The notes beneath the pieces were generated by a model. That model ran no database searches. It was not told the DNA's origin and saw nothing but the letters and a program-made list of their open reading frames with translations. Made by a program: the position numbers and the translations under genes. Below are positions 1-8,001 of a stretch of 64,000 nt of DNA, in pieces. The stretch is from the NCBI GenBank assembly GCA_012719855.1, contig JAAXZN010000017.1, positions 1 through 64,000 of the forward strand. The letters run 5' to 3'. Every line of letters begins with the position of its first letter. Positions within the stretch are counted from its first letter, which is position 1. This stretch comes from Serratia liquefaciens (GTDB lineage: Bacteria > Pseudomonadota > Gammaproteobacteria > Enterobacterales > Enterobacteriaceae).

Positions 1-169
1 ACCGTTCGTGGTGAACAGCGTGTCGGCGTCGCGTGACGGTGCGGTGCTGAAAGCCAGTGCGGAAGTGGCGGTGAACAAGAACGCCACGCTGTCGCTGGGC
101 TATGGCGGGCTGCTGTCGCAAAACTACCAGGACAACAGCGTTAACGCCGGTTTTACCTGGAAGTTCTGA
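1..169 (+). CDS. Autotransporter beta-domain, C-terminal fragment (5' end outside window)
   Basis: The reading frame is open from the window edge and ends with TGA at 167-169, giving about 55 residues. It shows alternating polar and hydrophobic beta-strand patterns (ASAEVAVNKNATLSLGYGG) and ends in FTWKF. A terminal aromatic residue after an amphipathic strand is the classic outer-membrane beta-barrel assembly signal. The pattern fits the last strands of an autotransporter or similar barrel. Passenger domain and function cannot be judged because the 5' part is outside the window. Confidence 0.7.
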   Translation, partial: PFVVNSVSASRDGAVLKASAEVAVNKNATLSLGYGGLLSQNYQDNSVNAGFTWKF

Positions 170-202
170 TCTAACGCATTTCACTTTCGGAATTTAAACC
201 TT

Positions 203-230
203 AGGGTCAGCTTGCTGGCCCTATTTTTTT
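203..230 (+). terminator. Rho-independent terminator of the autotransporter gene
   Basis: An inverted repeat (AGGGTCAG / CTGGCCCT, one G-U pair) is followed by an A and seven Ts at 224-230. It lies 34 bases after the stop codon of the + strand barrel gene. Confidence 0.8.
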
Positions 231-279
231 CGGCAGGTAACAGCGGAACCCGCTTGGGCTGCGGCAAAAATAAGGCAAG

Positions 280-309
280 AAAAAACCGAGACCCTTGCGG
301 ATCTCGGTT
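280..309 (-). terminator. Terminator-like hairpin facing left
   Basis: AACCGAGA (284-291) pairs with TCTCGGTT (302-309) around a 10-base loop. Six As at 280-285 give a U-tract when read on the minus strand. The nearest minus-strand gene is the sensor kinase ending at 1466, so this may stop its read-through after it has passed antisense through the BetR-type gene. It could also guard against transcripts from either side. Confidence 0.6.
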
Positions 310-508
310 CAAATGCGGGTAAAACAGATTAGCGCTACGGCTCAAGTTTCGGTGAGGGTCTGTTGCATACATTCTCTCAGTACGGCAACCGAAAATGAGC
401 TTTCCCTGGTGTTATTGTGATTATTGGTGATGCGATTTCACTATTGTTATATTTTTATTGTGGTGTTGCTGTGTGTCTCTTCTGATACCATGTTTGACTA
501 TATAATGT

Positions 509-551
509 GGTATGTCAAGCAATGTTTAGATAATACATTGTACCATATACC
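509..551. promoter_or_regulatory. 43-bp imperfect dyad, candidate operator upstream of the HTH regulator
   Basis: Symmetric about position 530: GGTAT (509-513) mirrors ATACC (547-551), and CAATGT (520-525) mirrors ACATTG (535-540). A second inverted pair, TTGAC (494-498) and GTCAA (514-518), brackets a TATAAT at 501-506. The region lies 74-116 bases before the start codon of the BetR-type gene. An autoregulatory operator is an inference from position and symmetry only. Confidence 0.4.
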
Positions 552-624
552 AGTTTTCGATCGCTTTTTTGCACGGCAAGTATGAAAACGACTGAAAAAA
601 CAGCAAAAAAAATCGAAGGAAAAA

Positions 625-1476
625 ATGGATAACAATCATCAGAAATTCGATTCACAGTCGATTGCAAACCGGGTCAGGGAACTGTTTGTCCATTATGGGA
701 TTGGTAAGCGGCAGCATGCCAAGGAGCTCAGCCGTATTCTGGATCTGAGCTTTTCGCATGCGCATCGCAAGCTGAAAGGGCAAAGCCCCTGGACTCTGGA
801 GCAGATTAACGACGTCGCGGCGGCATTAGGGGAAACGCCGGCTGCGATCGTAGATACCGGTGCTGAACATGACGTTTCCGCGCAAACTATTGCACGTGAT
901 GCCATCTTTTACGTGGGCGGGGTGGAATTAGCCTGCGTCGGTTATATCGGTCATGAGCTGATTGGCGGGCGTACAGCGGAATATGTCGCATTGCAGCAGG
1001 CTGGGCAATGGGGCATTTATCGCGCGGATGATGCGCCGCAGGGGCAACGTTATTGCGTCGAACTGATAGAGGTTCGCCCTGCCGCCGTCGAAGACGAACG
1101 TTTGAGCATTGCGGTGCTCGACGATTCGCACCTGGCGGCCGATGAGTTGACCAAATACCTAAACGGGCGCGGTTTCCATGCCGTGGCGTTCTACGACGTC
1201 AGCAGCTTTTGTCAGGCACTGCAGCAAAGCCTGTTCGATGGTTACGTGGTCGACTGGCTGATCGGTCAGGAAACGGCAGATCGCTGTATTGAAACCATCC
1301 GCGCCTCGGATAACCCGGATGCGCCGGTTTTGGTGCTGACCGGTCAGTTGGGGACCGACCAGCGCGAGTCTGAAATCGCCAGGGCGATGCGTGACTATGA
1401 TGTGCTAGGCCCTTATGAAAAACCCGTGCGGCTCCACGTCATCGAAGCCGCACTGCTGCGGTGCTTCAACCTTTAG
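625..1476 (+). CDS. BetR-type HTH regulator with C-terminal receiver domain
   Basis: 283 aa; AAGGA at 616-620 sets the start. Residues about 10-80 form a helix-turn-helix of the BetR kind (QHAKELSRILDLSFSHAHRKLKG). A central segment of about 80 residues is unassigned. Residues about 160-280 have the receiver-domain signature: acidic pair D166/D167, phospho-acceptor candidate D210 in VVDWLIG, T239 and K266 in the YEKPV motif. It would therefore be a response regulator with the DNA-binding domain first and the receiver last, the reverse of the usual order. Its end overlaps by 11 bp the end of the convergent hybrid kinase, whose own receiver could be part of the same relay. Target genes are not visible. 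Domain calls are from motif reading. Confidence 0.75.
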   Translation: MDNNHQKFDSQSIANRVRELFVHYGIGKRQHAKELSRILDLSFSHAHRKLKGQSPWTLEQINDVAAALGETPAAIVDTGAEHDVSAQTIARDAIFYVGGVELACVGYIGHELIGGRTAEYVALQQAGQWGIYRADDAPQGQRYCVELIEVRPAAVEDERLSIAVLDDSHLAADELTKYLNGRGFHAVAFYDVSSFCQALQQSLFDGYVVDWLIGQETADRCIETIRASDNPDAPVLVLTGQLGTDQRESEIARAMRDYDVLGPYEKPVRLHVIEAALLRCFNL

Positions 1477-3250
1477 CGGCGAGCCGTGAAGCCAGTGCGG
1501 ATGACAAGGCGTCCAGCCGAACCGGTTTCATTAAATAGTTGTCGAACAGCGCCCGCTGTTCGACAGACAATTGCTCAGGGGTGTAGGCGCTGATGCCGAT
1601 AATCGGGATATGCCGATTGGGCCCACGTTGGTCACGCAGTTTTTTAGCCAGTGCGGCCCCATCGATTCCCGGCATTTGCAGATCCAACAGCAACGCGTCG
1701 TAAGGACGCCGCAGCAATTTTTGCAGCGCTCTTTCAGACGAATTGCACAGCTCATGCTGATAGCCGAGCTTGTCCAGCAGCGCCGAGAAGGCGTCACTCA
1801 CCGATTTATTGTCATCGACGACCAAAATATGCTGCTGCTTCTGCGGCAAACCATGCGGGTGGAGCGGCATTTCGCCCAACTCCTCCTCGTTGCTGACTTC
1901 GACCGGAATGCTGACGATAAAGGTGCTGCCTTTTTTGAGCTCGCTGTAGACGGTAATGGTGCCATTGAGCAGCGTCACCAGCCCGTGCACAATCGCCAAC
2001 CCCATGCCGACGCCGCCATATTGCCGGGTATGCGACTGATCAAGCTGGGTGAAAGGCCGGAATATCTGATCCAGCATTCCTTTTTCAATGCCAATACCGG
2101 TATCGGTAACCTCAATAATCAGCGAACTGCCGGTAGCCTGGCTGCGCAAACAGCTGTGCAGGGTGATGGTCCCGCTTTCGGTGTATTTGAACGCATTGGT
2201 CAGCAGGTTGACGATAATTTGGCGGATACGCAGCGGATCGGAATGTATCTGCAGGTGGCCGCATTCCACTTCACACAGCAAAGTGACCCGATCTTTCTGG
2301 CGCAGCGTTTTGATTTCATTCGCCGTTTCCTCGACCAGCTGCTGGGCGTCGAAGGGGGCGATGCGCAGTTCCATCATACCGCTGTCGAGATGGGCATAAT
2401 CGGTCAGGTCTTTCATCTGACTTTCAATTTGCTGTGCGGCGGTTTCCAGCCGTTGGAAAGTGTCCGCGTGCTCGGCCGACACCTGGGTATTCACCAGCAC
2501 ATCAATGGCGGACATGATGCTCTGTAGCGAGGTGCGTAGCTCGTGGCCGATGGCGCCCAGAAAGGCATTTTTGGTGCGGGTGGCTTTTTCCGCCTCAATG
2601 GCCTTGGCCTGCTGCCGGATGGTCAGGCGCTGCTGACGCAGCACAATCAGCGTGATGGCGATCAGCGCGATCACTGAAAACATCACGATCACCAGACCAT
2701 AGAAAATGATGTGGCGTTTCTCGATATAGTCTTCGTAGGCGGCGGTGCGCTGCTTCACTTCGGCATGATCGGTCAGGTTGGCCATTTCAATCGCATAGGG
2801 CTTGATTTGCTTCATCGCCTGCGAAATCAGAGAGAAATCAATTTTCGGGTCGTTCAGCAAACGATCAATCTGATCCATTTTCTCGCGCATGTGCGTGACC
2901 ACTTCGGGATAACCCGGTTCGGCATACAGCGGCTGGGTGGATTCGGAGACCGTTTCCAGCACGTAAAAACGCGAATAAAGGATTTCAAACCTGAGCCGAA
3001 GATCTTCGCTATCCACCTGCGGTGCGTTTTTCAGCTGTTCGACCAGCGTGTCAAACTCGGCCAGCTTGATCGAGAATTTGGCGATCGACCAGGAGTAGTT
3101 TTCCTGCGTGCCGGCGATGGCATACAACCCTTTTTTCGACAGGGTCGCGCTGTAGTAATACAGCGTCACCGTAGAGGCAACCAGAAACAGTGCGGCAAAA
3201 ATAGCCGGGATCGCCAGCCTGCTGCCGCTTTTAAACCCTGTGAGCTTCAT
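1466..3250 (-). CDS. Hybrid sensor histidine kinase
   Basis: 594 aa inner-membrane kinase. TM segment at about residues 12-34, a helical periplasmic domain of about 150 residues, second TM at about 183-203, a coiled linker, then HisKA with phospho-acceptor H236 in GHELRTS. The ATPase domain has NLLTNAFKYT (N box), DTGIGIE (G1) and GVGMGLAI (G2). The C-terminal receiver has DDN, phospho-acceptor D523 in LLLDLQMPG and the MKPV lysine. There is no HPt domain, so relay would need a separate HPt protein or direct transfer to the neighbouring HTH-receiver protein. Its start overlaps by 4 bp (ATGA) the stop of the pterin-fold gene, so the two are translationally coupled. The signal sensed is unknown. 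Confidence 0.9.
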   Translation of the reverse strand: MKLTGFKSGSRLAIPAIFAALFLVASTVTLYYYSATLSKKGLYAIAGTQENYSWSIAKFSIKLAEFDTLVEQLKNAPQVDSEDLRLRFEILYSRFYVLETVSESTQPLYAEPGYPEVVTHMREKMDQIDRLLNDPKIDFSLISQAMKQIKPYAIEMANLTDHAEVKQRTAAYEDYIEKRHIIFYGLVIVMFSVIALIAITLIVLRQQRLTIRQQAKAIEAEKATRTKNAFLGAIGHELRTSLQSIMSAIDVLVNTQVSAEHADTFQRLETAAQQIESQMKDLTDYAHLDSGMMELRIAPFDAQQLVEETANEIKTLRQKDRVTLLCEVECGHLQIHSDPLRIRQIIVNLLTNAFKYTESGTITLHSCLRSQATGSSLIIEVTDTGIGIEKGMLDQIFRPFTQLDQSHTRQYGGVGMGLAIVHGLVTLLNGTITVYSELKKGSTFIVSIPVEVSNEEELGEMPLHPHGLPQKQQHILVVDDNKSVSDAFSALLDKLGYQHELCNSSERALQKLLRRPYDALLLDLQMPGIDGAALAKKLRDQRGPNRHIPIIGISAYTPEQLSVEQRALFDNYLMKPVRLDALSSALASRLAAKG

Positions 3251-3744
3251 TTAATTACGATCCTGTCCACTTGCCAGATGAAGCGCGAGTTGTAGAGCGG
3301 CGAATTTAACTCAGGCCCGGCGGCATCCCTCGGATAAACCAAAAACAGCGGGCCGAAGTTTCTGATCTTCAGCATGACGCCGTCCATTTTGTAAGCCAAA
3401 ATCATGTTGTATTTTTCGACATCGGACAGCGGCACGTCGATGTAATAATCGTTCAGCGCATAAAATGTCAGCGTGCTGCCTTTCGCGCCGACTCGCGCCA
3501 GAATGTCCGCCACGCCAATCCCTTCGAACTTTCTTTGCGGCGTCCACGAGGTAGAGGTGGTGATGCTGCGCACCGGCATGGCCAACAGTTGTTTATCGGT
3601 AAACAGATAGCTTTTCTTTACCGGGTCGGTGGTGTTTTCGATGTTTCCCGCGACTTCCAGGGTAAAACTTAGCGCGCTGGATTGAAGAATTGCCAGCGCA
3701 AAAAATGCCCACAGGGTGTTTTTAAACAGATTGAACAGCATCAA
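3247..3744 (-). CDS. Exported pterin-fold (oxidoreductase molybdopterin-like) protein, probable sensor partner
   Basis: 165 aa with an N-terminal hydrophobic signal segment (residues about 8-27), then a small domain with features of the sulfite-oxidase/YedY molybdopterin-binding fold (SWTPQRKFEGIGVADIL, YALNDYYIDVPL, GPLFLVYPRD). The protein contains no cysteine at all, so it lacks the Mo-ligating thiolate of true sulfite-oxidase-family enzymes and is unlikely to be catalytic. It is co-translated with the hybrid kinase and predicted to be periplasmic, so a ligand-binding accessory to the kinase's periplasmic domain is the likeliest role (inference). Confidence 0.7.
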   Translation of the reverse strand: MMLFNLFKNTLWAFFALAILQSSALSFTLEVAGNIENTTDPVKKSYLFTDKQLLAMPVRSITTSTSWTPQRKFEGIGVADILARVGAKGSTLTFYALNDYYIDVPLSDVEKYNMILAYKMDGVMLKIRNFGPLFLVYPRDAAGPELNSPLYNSRFIWQVDRIVIK

Positions 3745-4863
3745 TGTTCTCCAGAGTCGCGGATGCTTGCATGAGCTCCGCCTATTCGATCAGGCAAAAT
3801 AATGGCAGAAAATGAAGGTTTGTGTCGAAGGAAAAGGTAAGGGGGGTGAAAAGAGGCGTGGTCGATGGACGTTCCCTGTAAAGACGGGAGGCTACCCAGG
3901 ATTTTAGATGCTATCCGTATAGCCATACTAAAGTTCAGGGCCCTGTGTTTGGGGTCAAGAGAAACGTTAGCCTGCTATTACTTACTGTTATCGAAGCCTA
4001 TGGCAGGAAGCTTGGGCCGCCTACGGAAAAGTTCATTAGCAACAGATACGTATCTGCAAACATGTCGATGGTAAGCACCTTACGTATTCCCGCAGCGTTA
4101 ATGTGTCAAATAGTAGTGTCGGAATATAAAATTATATTATTTCAGTTGAATAAGGGTTTAATTTACGAGTGCGGTTGTTTTATGAGCAATCTGCGAATGC
4201 TTGAATTGTAATCTTTATGTTTGTAATATTTACAAAAGGTATAATTTATTGTGAATTTTATAAAATGTAAACTAAGTCACAGATTTCTATTTATAAAAAT
4301 ATTTTCGCGATAACGACATAGATGCCAACTTGTTTAATTTCGTTTAAGTTACTACTTAGTTAAGACAAGATAAACTAACTCAAAATATCTATATGTAACA
4401 AATAATTTCTTAAATTTAATTTAATTATTTATCAACAAAAACATTATGATAAATTCAAGTTGTTCATTTATAGATCGTTTTTGTGTTTGTGGAAAGTATG
4501 ATGATTTACACTTGGAATCATTTTTATCTTTGAGAATTATACCTATAGGATTACCATTGTTAACTAATTGCTAACCGTTAATATCTATCGCGTCAAAGAG
4601 CGCTTTTTAATCACCATATTATTTAACATGCAAGGTTAATCGAGTTTTTACCAGTGTGTGATAAATACTACTGGGCTAAACGGTCTCGTGTGCTTCACCG
4701 TACGTCGCAACGACGAATTAATTATTAAAAAATCTAATAATACTTTTTGGCTAATTTTTTTGGTCAGGGGATCATATTGAGTAAAAAATAGACATAGGGT
4801 GTTCACCTGAATTTCCCCATATTTGTGTGGAGATTTAGTTGAAGAAATATGGAAGGAATCGCC
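3745..4863. other. AT-rich intergenic region, no convincing gene
   Basis: About 1.1 kb between two divergently transcribed units: the pterin-fold/kinase operon (minus) and the NRPS genes (plus). From about 4090 to 4850 it is strongly AT-rich, with many runs of A and T. Short open frames at 3865-4074 and 3945-4211 lack a good ribosome-binding site and do not read like protein. It must hold promoters for both sides. A small inverted repeat CGTCG-CAA-CGACG lies at about 4703-4715. I see no clear transposase, RNA gene or LuxR box. Confidence 0.6.
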
Positions 4864-7800
4864 ATGAATTGCAGAAAACCTATTTTTGAAACTATTTCAG
4901 CATGGTCAGCCCATTGGCCGGATAAGATTGCCGTTACTTTCTGCGGTAACACCTTGAGTTATGGCCAATTAGAACATCAATCCAATTTATTAGCAGGCTA
5001 CTTGTTATCGGTGTATCCCATGAACCCACGGGGGAGAGTTGCCGTTTATTTAGAACCCGGCTTGATGATGCCCGTAGTGTTGTTAGCAATTCTGAAGGCG
5101 GGTTGTACCTACATTCCCCTTTCTCGCTTTCAGCCGAATGAGAGGATTATTAAAATCCTCGATGATGCTTCTGTTTTTTTACTGCTAACAACGCGTTCTA
5201 TCATCGAAAAATCTGGAATTGAAAAATTATTCCCTTCAACACTGGCGCTGGAAGATATCTGCTATCCAGATTTGGCTGTTCCTATTCGTCTACCTGCCGT
5301 TTGCGAAACGGACCTTGCTTATGTGCTGTATACCTCTGGCTCTACCGGGGTACCAAAAGGCGTAGCCATAGAACACTGTAACCTGAGTTATTATCTGAAT
5401 TGGTTTAATCAAGAACTCTGGCCCGAAACTCAGGCGGTATTGCCCCTGACATCAACTTTGAGCTTTGCCGCAGCGGTCACTCAACTTTATGCCCCTTTAC
5501 TTCGTGGGGACACGTTGCATATCTTGCCCGCCGATAGTTTGCAGGAGCCTGAGGCATTGTTGTCCTGGTATCAACAACATCCGCAAGGTGCCATTTATTG
5601 CGTGCCGACGGTATGGGACGAATTGTTGCGTTATTACCGCGACGTCGGCAGCCAATTTAATTTACCAAAAATCGTATTCCTTTCAGGTGAGCCAGTGCCT
5701 TTTGATCTAAAAGAACTCACCTTTGAACAATGCCCCGAGGCCAAGTTGTATAATCTCTATGGCCCTACGGAAGCGACGGCTAATGGCTCTTTTGCCCGGT
5801 TAGAGAAACAGCAAGCTGTCACCTTGGGTAAAGCATTACGCGGTAGCAAAATCATCATTGTTGATGAAAGTTTGACGCCAGTTGAGCCTGGCAACAGTGG
5901 TGAAATATGTATTGTCGGCGAAGGGATCGCTCGGGGTTATATCAATCAAGATAGCCTGACCCAGCAGCGTTTTTTCACCTATAAAAGTGAGAATATCTGC
6001 TTCCGTGCCCACCGTACCGGCGATCTAGGTAAGTTTGATTCGCAAGGTGACATTGTTTATCTGGGGCGAATTGATCGTCAAATCAAAATCAATGGCGTAC
6101 GTATTAATCCGGAAGAGATTGAAATCGCCTTACGTGAAGACAACAGAATCCGTCATGCCTTGGTGCGTGCACACTGTGAAGGTAATGATGCGCCGGCGCA
6201 GTTGATCGCATATTTGGTCTGCCGTGACACGGCTATTCCGACAAACGAATTAAGAAGCTTTTTGCGTGTAAAGCTACCGGCAGCAATGATCCCGTCACAC
6301 TTTATTATCGTCGAAACATTGCCCAAACTACCTAATGGGAAATTGGATCTTCAACGCCTGCCTTTACCTTGCCCAACTCGGCCGAAACTGAGCTATTCTT
6401 ACCGCCCTGCCGCTAATGAAATCGAGCAGGAACTCATTGAAATATTTCAGGATATCCTGAAGTTTCGCGAGCTTGGGGCTGATGATAACTTCTTTGACTT
6501 AGGGGGGGGATCGCTACAGGTCATTCAGGCCCGACAGATGATTCGGCGTAGAGTATTCAGTGATATCGATTACTCCCTATTTTTTAATAACGCCACACCC
6601 CATCTGCTGTCATTTATTGTGCCTTACTATGTTAATGATGAAGATACTGTTTCCCTGGATATTGGACTGGAATCGGCTTCTCTTTCCAGTGAGCAACGTT
6701 ACTTCTTAACCTTGGCTCAGATTAGCCCTGACCCCCGGGCCTATCAGATTGCATTTCGCGTAACATGGCGCGGACCGTTAAATAATGAAGCCCTCGAATG
6801 GTGTACCCAACGGATTCTGGAGGACAATCCGGTTCTGCGCAGCCGCTTTGACCTTGATAGTATTACTTGCCGAGAAGGGGAATATTCCTCATCTGCGCTT
6901 CAAATTTTGCAGCAAAGCTGTCCCCAAGGAGTCATAGTCACCGGTGAGATAAATGACGAGCTGTTGTTGGCGTCCGTCGGTTCGCCGGAGATGGATCTTG
7001 AACGTGTGCCGCTTATTTGCATCAAATTATTGGCTTTGGGAGAGGAGCAACATGTTTTGCTGGTGCAGGTGCATCATACCGTTTTTGATCATGACTCAAT
7101 AGGAGCGTTCTTCCGGCAATTTGTTCATTATCTACGAGCCTATCGCGCTGGCGATCGCTGCTTCAGGCTTGGCCAAGGAAAACGCTATCAGCACTACCGC
7201 CAATGGCAGCAACAAATCATTCAACCATCGCGTTATCCGCAAGAAAGGCAGTTTTGGCTGAAGACCTTTGCGGAATACGTGAACAGCGGTGTCGATGCAT
7301 CCCAATTCCAGCCCCAGATGGATCAGGAAGGTGAAAATCGAAGCTTTACCCTAACCCTGGATTTGACGCAACGGCTTAGAAATTTTTCTAAAAACCGCCA
7401 AACAACCGTTTTTGTCTGCATGTTGACAGCATTTAATATGTTGCTGAACTCATGCACGCGTTATCGACATGTGCCGATTGGCGTCCCGGTTTCTAACCGT
7501 ATGCTTTATGAAGAAACTGAGTTGTTGGGGTGTTTTGTCAATCGGGTAACTTATTATGAGCCGATTTCCCCAAACGATAATATTGATGTGCTATTGGCTC
7601 GATGTCGTAAGAGAATGTATGCAATTTTAGATAATCAAGCGGTGCCTTATGAGCTTTTGAGTAATGATATTCGTGCAAGGGGATGGAGCGAGAAACTCTA
7701 TGTTCCCGTATGCTTTAACTATTTAACCGCTATGCCGGCATCGGTGAATATTGATAATATTGAACTTCATGTCTCTGCAATTGAAAGTTCTTTGGCAAGG

Positions 7801-7944
7801 GTTGATTTGATGTTATCAGTCAATGATGAAGAAAGATTGCGAATTTTATTCAATTATCACAAAAATATTTTTAGTGCTGAACAGATAGAAATATTATCAG
7901 AAAAATACATAGAATTACTTACTGCAATGGTTGGTCCAAGATAG
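4864..7944 (+). CDS. NRPS, initiation module A-T plus condensation domain (A-T-C)
   Basis: 1026 aa from ATG 4864, chosen because AAGGA at 4853-4857 is ideally spaced 6 bases before it; an in-frame ATG at 4849 has no such site. Order: adenylation domain (residues about 15-500; YTSGSTGVPKG core, NLYGPTEA, RTGDLG, NGK lysine), peptidyl carrier (Ser550 in LGGGS), condensation domain (about 600-1020) with H737-H738-TVF-D742-H743, the last position H instead of the usual G. There is no N-terminal C domain, so it should load the starter. The residue aligned to the amino-group-anchoring Asp (GrsA 235) is Ala202, and the inferred pocket reads A-A-T-Y-F-S-L-A, so a substrate other than a normal alpha-amino acid is likely. 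It ends in C and must dock to the A-T protein encoded next. Base composition is more AT-rich than the flanking housekeeping genes. Confidence 0.9.
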   Translation: MNCRKPIFETISAWSAHWPDKIAVTFCGNTLSYGQLEHQSNLLAGYLLSVYPMNPRGRVAVYLEPGLMMPVVLLAILKAGCTYIPLSRFQPNERIIKILDDASVFLLLTTRSIIEKSGIEKLFPSTLALEDICYPDLAVPIRLPAVCETDLAYVLYTSGSTGVPKGVAIEHCNLSYYLNWFNQELWPETQAVLPLTSTLSFAAAVTQLYAPLLRGDTLHILPADSLQEPEALLSWYQQHPQGAIYCVPTVWDELLRYYRDVGSQFNLPKIVFLSGEPVPFDLKELTFEQCPEAKLYNLYGPTEATANGSFARLEKQQAVTLGKALRGSKIIIVDESLTPVEPGNSGEICIVGEGIARGYINQDSLTQQRFFTYKSENICFRAHRTGDLGKFDSQGDIVYLGRIDRQIKINGVRINPEEIEIALREDNRIRHALVRAHCEGNDAPAQLIAYLVCRDTAIPTNELRSFLRVKLPAAMIPSHFIIVETLPKLPNGKLDLQRLPLPCPTRPKLSYSYRPAANEIEQELIEIFQDILKFRELGADDNFFDLGGGSLQVIQARQMIRRRVFSDIDYSLFFNNATPHLLSFIVPYYVNDEDTVSLDIGLESASLSSEQRYFLTLAQISPDPRAYQIAFRVTWRGPLNNEALEWCTQRILEDNPVLRSRFDLDSITCREGEYSSSALQILQQSCPQGVIVTGEINDELLLASVGSPEMDLERVPLICIKLLALGEEQHVLLVQVHHTVFDHDSIGAFFRQFVHYLRAYRAGDRCFRLGQGKRYQHYRQWQQQIIQPSRYPQERQFWLKTFAEYVNSGVDASQFQPQMDQEGENRSFTLTLDLTQRLRNFSKNRQTTVFVCMLTAFNMLLNSCTRYRHVPIGVPVSNRMLYEETELLGCFVNRVTYYEPISPNDNIDVLLARCRKRMYAILDNQAVPYELLSNDIRARGWSEKLYVPVCFNYLTAMPASVNIDNIELHVSAIESSLARVDLMLSVNDEERLRILFNYHKNIFSAEQIEILSEKYIELLTAMVGPR

Positions 7945-8001
7945 TTTCCGTTTTTTTAAATAAGAAACGAAATATTTTAATGAAAATTAGAGGGGCAGAT
8001 C

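Noticed and set aside
1571-2527. 318-codon open frame on + strand
   Set aside because: It lies antisense inside the hybrid kinase gene and has a shadow-like composition; all kinase motifs are on the other strand.
3945-4211. 88-codon open frame upstream of the NRPS genes
   Set aside because: No ribosome-binding site, unprotein-like sequence in AT-rich DNA, no recognisable motif.
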